15,553 nt of DNA from an uncultured Clostridia bacterium (GTDB lineage Bacteria; Bacillota; Clostridia; TANB77; CAG-508), in NCBI GenBank assembly GCA_948875265.1, contig CAQRYF010000042.1, positions 1-15,553 on the forward strand, in the 5' to 3' direction. Shown here piece by piece: positions 12,619 through 15,553 of this stretch (positions within the stretch are counted from its first letter, which is position 1; each line of letters starts with the position of its first letter). The position numbers and the translations under genes are program-made. The notes beneath the pieces are model-generated. The model was not told the origin of the DNA, did not search any database, and was given only the letters and a program-made list of their open reading frames with translations.

Positions 12619-12797
12619 ACTCTATCTTCTCCTGTATTCCTAAAATTTGTTTTATTTGTTGTATCGGATCCTGCACTAAATCACATTCAGCTTGTCCACG
12701 AAAGTTTATGTTTTCTAATTTAGAACAGCCTCTACATAAATTATTTTTTATTGCATTTCCACATATTCCTCCGTATAGGTGGATAATTGTATTTCAT
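12599..12797 (-). CDS. Small zinc-finger protein (65 aa) joined by +1 shift at CGG-A
   Basis: The ATG at 12795-12797 has AAGGAG 6 nt upstream, overlapping the previous stop. It encodes MKYNYPPI and then CGG AGG AAT, ending ten codons later. Skipping C at 12773 gives GGICGNAIKNNLCRGCSKLE, then NFRGQAECDLVQDPIQQIKQ, ending at a TAA (12599-12601). The joined frame has an IC-x8-LCRGC cysteine set and a DPIQQIK tail. The second frame has no ATG, GTG or TTG start before its cysteines, so it can only be reached by the shift from this well-placed start. Probably a small zinc-binding phage protein. Confidence 0.82.
12770..12773 (-). other. CGG-A recoding site in the 65-aa zinc-finger gene
   Basis: Zero frame CCT ATA CGG AGG AAT. 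Productive frame ATA (C) GGA GGA ATA. It is at codon 9, so nearly all of the protein depends on the shift. Confidence 0.84.
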
Positions 12798-12808
12798 AAG
12801 CTACTCCT

Positions 12809-13129
12809 TTAAAATGGTAAAGGTTCATTAATTTTGTTTAAGTTATCAATTATTTCATTCACTTTTTCTTCTAAAAGCTTTATTTTATCTCCTGTATACA
12901 TATTTCCTAAGTCTAGTCTTTCTATTTTCCATTCTTCTTTTACTATTTCAAATTCTGTTTCTATATCACATAAATATCTAGTATCAAAATCTCCTGAAGT
13001 CCAATTCAATTTTTTATTTCTATACTCTATATATGCAATATGTAATCCTTCTTCAGTCTTAACATCTATTTTTGTATTCTCTTTTATTTCTCCACTATGT
13101 ATTTTTTCAAATAATTCATTGCTTTTCAT
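12809..13129 (-). CDS. Hypothetical phage protein (106 aa)
   Basis: MKSNELFEKIHSGEIKENTK begins a protein with a beta-rich middle (KLNWTSGDFDTRYLCDIETE) and a C-terminal helix (KIKLLEEKVNEIIDNLNK). This is a typical early phage protein of unknown function. AGGAGG lies 5 nt before the ATG and overlaps the stop of the winged-helix gene. The stop TAA is part of the AAGGAG of the next gene. Confidence 0.6.
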   Translation of the reverse strand: MKSNELFEKIHSGEIKENTKIDVKTEEGLHIAYIEYRNKKLNWTSGDFDTRYLCDIETEFEIVKEEWKIERLDLGNMYTGDKIKLLEEKVNEIIDNLNKINEPLPF

Positions 13130-13138
13130 AACTACCTC

Positions 13139-13459
13139 CTAATCTATTTTTGGAATATGCTCATAATTTAAAGCTTCAAATCCTTGTTGTGTTCTTTCAT
13201 ATACTGCTACTGTTTTGCCTGTGTATTGACATTTCTTTTTGTCTATTGCTTTTACATATCCCATTTTTTCTAGTTCTGTTAGTCTTGGTGCTGTATAGTT
13301 TCTTTCTGTACTAGGTATAAATCCTAAATCAAATAATTCTACTGCTAACTCTTTTGCTGTTTTAGGTTTGTCTAATCTATTTAAAATCTGTATATATCTT
13401 ATTTTTGTTTTATCCTGTATGTCATTAAAACTCATTTGTCTTGTTTGTTGTGTAATCAT
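13139..13459 (-). CDS. Winged-helix DNA-binding protein
   Basis: The 106-aa protein has a clear winged-helix layout: LNRLDKPKTAKELAVELFDL as the first helices, a recognition part with NYTAPRLTELEKMGYVKAI, then a beta wing KKCQYTGKTVAVYERTQQG. Proteins like this are found next to phage replication genes and may control early transcription or help replication. It overlaps the replication gene by 4 nt (ATGA), so the two are translationally coupled. The exact family is unknown. Confidence 0.7.
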   Translation of the reverse strand: MITQQTRQMSFNDIQDKTKIRYIQILNRLDKPKTAKELAVELFDLGFIPSTERNYTAPRLTELEKMGYVKAIDKKKCQYTGKTVAVYERTQQGFEALNYEHIPKID

Positions 13460-14028
13460 TTATCCTCACTCCTTTTCTGTGGGTTCATTAAATCTAAAAA
13501 TATTTGGTCTTGTTCTTCTAAAGTTAATAGTTCATAATCAGAACATTTTTTTAAATCTGATATAATTTGTACAACTCTGTTTGGTTGCTCTTCGATTTGC
13601 TTTTTATATTTATTAAATAAAGTTAAATATAATTCTTTACATTCTTGTTTGTGTTGCGTTGTTGTTGCGTTGTTGTTGTCTTGCTGTTGAATTTTTAATT
13701 CTTCAACTTGGTAATCTTCCCATTTTTCAACGGTTACAATTGAAAATTTGTTGTTGGATTTTATACTAATCATATGTAATTCTTTAAGCAATTTAAAATA
13801 GTCATAAACAGTTCTATCCTTCATTTTTAATTCTTCGCTTGCTTTTTTTCTCCCTGTTACAAATTGCCCTTTTTCTAAATGTACTATTTGTTTTCCTACT
13901 AACTGTTCTCTTTCTTTATGAGTAGCTTTCACTAAACACCATATCCAAACTTTCAATGCTTTCTCATTTTCAAATATGGGAGACTCTAATATTTTTCTAT
14001 ATAATTTAATCCAGCTTTTATCTTCCAT
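13456..14028 (-). CDS. Replisome-organiser / DnaD-like phage replication protein
   Basis: The protein begins MEDKSWIKLYRKILESPIFE and has the N-terminal winged helix of phage replication initiators (KALKVWIWCLVKATHKE, then HLEKGQFVTGRKKASEELKM and KDRTVYDYFKLLKELHMISI). It then has a Gln/Asn/Thr-rich linker and a short C-terminal helical part. Such proteins bind the phage origin and load the helicase. A longer reading frame could begin at 14097, but the ATG at 14026-14028 has AAGGTGG 6 nt upstream and matches the usual N-terminus, so I choose it. The DnaD C-terminal domain is short or missing. Length 190 aa. Confidence 0.75.
   Translation of the reverse strand: MEDKSWIKLYRKILESPIFENEKALKVWIWCLVKATHKEREQLVGKQIVHLEKGQFVTGRKKASEELKMKDRTVYDYFKLLKELHMISIKSNNKFSIVTVEKWEDYQVEELKIQQQDNNNATTTQHKQECKELYLTLFNKYKKQIEEQPNRVVQIISDLKKCSDYELLTLEEQDQIFLDLMNPQKRSEDK
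13653..13679. repeat. 11-bp tandem repeat in the replication gene linker
   Basis: GTTGCGTTGTT occurs twice in tandem (13653-13663, 13664-13674) plus a partial third copy. It encodes the Asn/Thr/Ala linker of the replication protein. Because 11 is not a multiple of 3, loss or gain of a unit would change the frame of the C-terminal part. Confidence 0.7.
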
Positions 14029-14052
14029 ATCTCCCACCTTTTTTGTAAAATA

Positions 14053-14080
14053 TAAGGGTAGATTTTGTAGTCTACCCTTA
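14053..14080 (-). repeat. Perfect 10-bp hairpin between the HNH-like gene and the replication gene
   Basis: TAAGGGTAGA (14053-14062) and TCTACCCTTA (14071-14080) form a perfect stem with an 8-nt loop. It starts at the stop codon of the HNH-like gene and ends 17 nt before the AAGGTGG of the replication gene. There is no U-run, so a simple terminator is unlikely. It may be an mRNA processing or stability element, or a protein-binding site. Confidence 0.6.
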
Positions 14081-14451
14081 GTTGTTTGCTTTTCCATATT
14101 CTCTAATAAATTCTTCTTTTGTTTTGTTATAATATTTACACCAAGCTTTTTGTGCTAATTTCTTTAATTGTCTATTAATCTTGTCTCCATTTTTGCCATG
14201 TACTCCATTCGTTCCACGATGACTTTCTTTAGTTAAAAATACTATTAAGCCTCATTTATACTCTTTTGCCTATAAGCTTTTGAGAAATAAACCTCGTGCC
14301 TTTCACAATACTTTTCTGTTCTTTTAGTACTGTATAATGTACTTTGTGGCATAATACAAAATCCTTCTTCTGTCTTTTTCTGTTTACTTTTCTGTACTTT
14401 TTGTACTTTTGGATAAGGATTGAAACTATTTGATAAATCTGTTACTATCAT
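14078..14451 (-). pseudogene. HNH-like phage protein with an apparent -1 frame break
   Basis: The first frame (ATG 14449-14451, overlapping the upstream stop as ATGA) encodes MIVTDLSNSFNPYPKVQKVQ, then FCIMPQSTLYSTKRTEKYC and ERHEVYFSKAYRQKSINEA with a stop at 14245. One base back in phase, GGC TTA ATA opens GLIVFLTKESHRGTNGVHGK and continues QLKKLAQKAWCKYYNKTKEE to FIREYGKANN with a stop at 14078. Together these give the layout of phage HNH-type proteins (Cys and His ligands, then a HRGTNGVHG motif, then a C-terminal helix and EFIxxYGK end). The break is between 14245 and 14253 and needs one extra base or a -1 slip. There is no CGG. It may be a mutation, a sequencing error or a second recoding type. 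Confidence 0.7.
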
Positions 14452-14993
14452 TTCTTATCCCAACTTTCTAATAAACTATCCAGTTCTGCTTTTGACTTCG
14501 TTTCTATATTTAAACTTTTAGCTAAATCTACTAATAATTCAATTAACAAACTCATTTCTTTGCTATCATATGTACTTGATCCATAGTAGCAATGTACTTT
14601 TACACATTTATCTTTTCTGTTTACTTCTTGTATTAGAAATCCTAGCCCTTGTTTACTCCATATTCTCTTAAAATTATCAAATGCTTTTTCTTCTATTATC
14701 ATTGCTTCAAATGTTCCAATTTGCAAAATACTATCTTGATATATCTTTTCTTTTGTTACTACTGTTCCATCTTTGCATAGTTCTTTTGCTATCTTGTCAC
14801 ATAAAACCCAGCAATAAGCATTTGCGTCCAAGCTTCTTTTCTTTCTGTATTTCTTTAGGTCGACATTTAGCTTATTTTCGTTTTTTAGCTGTTCTACTAC
14901 TTCTATTTCTTTTGTATCTAAAAGTAAGCTTATTTTTGATTTTCGCGTTTTGTAATCTATATTTATATCTGTTATTATTCCTGTAGTTTGCAT
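14448..14993 (-). CDS. NinB-like recombination protein (putative)
   Basis: The protein begins MQTTGIITDINIDYKTRKSK. A GTG at 15000-15002 is possible, but AGGTGG (14999-15004) is correctly placed 5 nt before the ATG at 14991-14993, so I use that. The central KKRSLDANAYCWVLCDKIAK is the signature of the phage family that resembles NinB/Orf recombination mediators, which help load annealing proteins on single-stranded DNA. It is followed by a mixed alpha/beta part with VKVHCYYGSSTYDSKEMSLL. It lies directly after the ERF gene, whose stop codon is inside its ribosome binding site. 181 aa. The family name is moderately certain. Confidence 0.6.
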   Translation of the reverse strand: MQTTGIITDINIDYKTRKSKISLLLDTKEIEVVEQLKNENKLNVDLKKYRKKRSLDANAYCWVLCDKIAKELCKDGTVVTKEKIYQDSILQIGTFEAMIIEEKAFDNFKRIWSKQGLGFLIQEVNRKDKCVKVHCYYGSSTYDSKEMSLLIELLVDLAKSLNIETKSKAELDSLLESWDKK

Positions 14994-15002
14994 ATTTACC
15001 AC

Positions 15003-15553
15003 CTACTTTTTATTTGGCATATCTTTTATTGCATTTAAAATGCTTGCATATTGCTTTTTAGTTAAATCTTTTGTGTTTGTTATGTTATAGTTTGTGAATA
15101 ATTGTTTTTCTACATCTAGTCCTTTTTGTTTCATAATTGCATATACTGTTTTAGCTTGTTGTTCTGTTACTAAATCATCTATATTTTCTTCAGTTACTTC
15201 TGTTTGTTTTTGATTATCTTTGTCTGATTTGTCTTGTTGTTCTTTAAATTCATTTGTATCTGCATCTTTAGTATCATCAATACAAAATAATCCATTTAAA
15301 GCATATTTTCTTGCATAACTACTTGCTGTACCTGTTATTTGACTATCATCCATTCCTTTTTTCTCTTCACTTTCTCTTGCATATGCTGTATTCTCAATAC
15401 AAGCTATTTCTCCATTTTTTGTATCTTCTGTATCAATTAGTATTGCTGTTGCTTTTATGTAGTATCTATTTCCTAAATTCTCTATTTTATCTGTAAGTTG
15501 TAATGTTGCTTTGTTTTTTGCTAGTAGTGGTTTTACAGCTTCTAAAATATCTT
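15003..15553 (-). CDS. erf: ERF-family single-strand annealing protein, 5' end outside window
   Basis: The frame is open to the right edge, so the start lies beyond the window. The visible part contains IEVIGNL-like strands (KIENLGNRYYIKATAILIDT), then GMDDSQITGTASSYARKYAL and NGLFCIDDTKDADT. This is the ERF core motif, with an aromatic and acidic DD signature. The rest is a charged linker and a small C-terminal domain (EQQAKTVYAIMKQKGLDVEK). ERF proteins anneal complementary single strands during phage recombination and genome circularisation. A shorter product could start at the ATG at 15351-15353, but that would remove half the annealing domain. The stop TAG at 15003-15005 is within the next gene's ribosome binding site. 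Confidence 0.9.
   Translation of the reverse strand, partial: DILEAVKPLLAKNKATLQLTDKIENLGNRYYIKATAILIDTEDTKNGEIACIENTAYARESEEKKGMDDSQITGTASSYARKYALNGLFCIDDTKDADTNEFKEQQDKSDKDNQKQTEVTEENIDDLVTEQQAKTVYAIMKQKGLDVEKQLFTNYNITNTKDLTKKQYASILNAIKDMPNKK

Noticed and set aside
12206..12643. Plus-strand open frame of 145 codons
   Set aside because: It is the shadow of the DUF1064 gene and its neighbours: hydrophobic, Leu/Ser/Phe-rich, with no ribosome binding site.
1468..12773. The seven CGG-A breaks as simple sequencing or assembly errors
   Set aside because: All seven have the same extra C in front of an in-phase GGA; random or homopolymer errors would vary in base, sign and codon phase. Neighbouring long homopolymers (for example A8 in the portal gene) are read without breaks. 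Raw reads are still needed to exclude a motif-specific artefact.
1468..12773. CGG reassigned to another amino acid or to a stop codon
   Set aside because: Simple reassignment would keep the zero frame, but the zero frame ends within a few codons in most cases, and the family motifs continue in the +1 frame.
1..15553. CRISPR array, insertion sequence or integrase/attachment site
   Set aside because: No regularly spaced repeats, transposase or integrase motifs were seen in the window.

Overview
This window is a stretch of an AT-rich tailed-phage or prophage genome from a low-GC Firmicutes-type host, probably a Clostridia or Bacilli relative. Nearly every gene lies on the minus strand with strong AGGAGG-type ribosome binding sites, and stops and starts usually touch or overlap. 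One small gene near 11.4 kb lies on the plus strand.

Read in the direction of transcription (right to left), the window starts with the recombination and replication module: an ERF single-strand annealing protein (cut by the window edge), a NinB-like protein, a frameshifted HNH-like gene, a replisome-organiser-type winged-helix protein, a second winged-helix protein, and a DUF1064 nuclease-like protein with small accessory genes. A block of small early genes follows (about 12.3 to 9.2 kb) and ends in a sigma-like (DUF1492/ArpU type) late regulator. After it come a 460-bp non-coding, possibly structured region and then the packaging and structural operon: two small Cys-rich genes, TerS, TerL, portal, MuF minor head protein, a 22-aa membrane peptide, DUF4355 scaffold, major capsid, gp6-like connector, head-tail adaptor, HK97 gp10-like protein, tail completion protein, major tail protein and tail assembly chaperone (cut by the left edge).

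The striking feature is translational. Seven minus-strand genes (gp10-like, MuF minor head, portal, sigma-like regulator and three small proteins) are each split into two reading frames. In all seven the break is at an in-frame CGG codon followed by A. Skipping the C, so that the next codon read is GGA (Gly), rejoins the two halves into a protein with the expected family motifs. I checked each CGG triplet on the coding strand of the minus-strand genes: none is used as an ordinary in-frame codon, while CGA, CGT and AGG are. Tetranucleotides CGGA in the other two phases are read without any shift. This suggests genome-wide +1 recoding at CGG-A, by hungry-codon frameshifting onto tRNA-Gly or by quadruplet decoding. 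A less likely reading is a very specific DNA-level or sequencing insertion of C before in-phase GGA.

Three further frame events do not follow this rule: a possible +1 slip at CCC-A that would extend the major tail protein, an apparent -1 break in the HNH-like gene, and an apparent +1 break in a small zinc-finger gene. The plus-strand gene has its own promoter and terminator. It also carries one CGG-A, where only the unshifted frame gives the longer two-helix protein, so it may respond differently to the same recoding.
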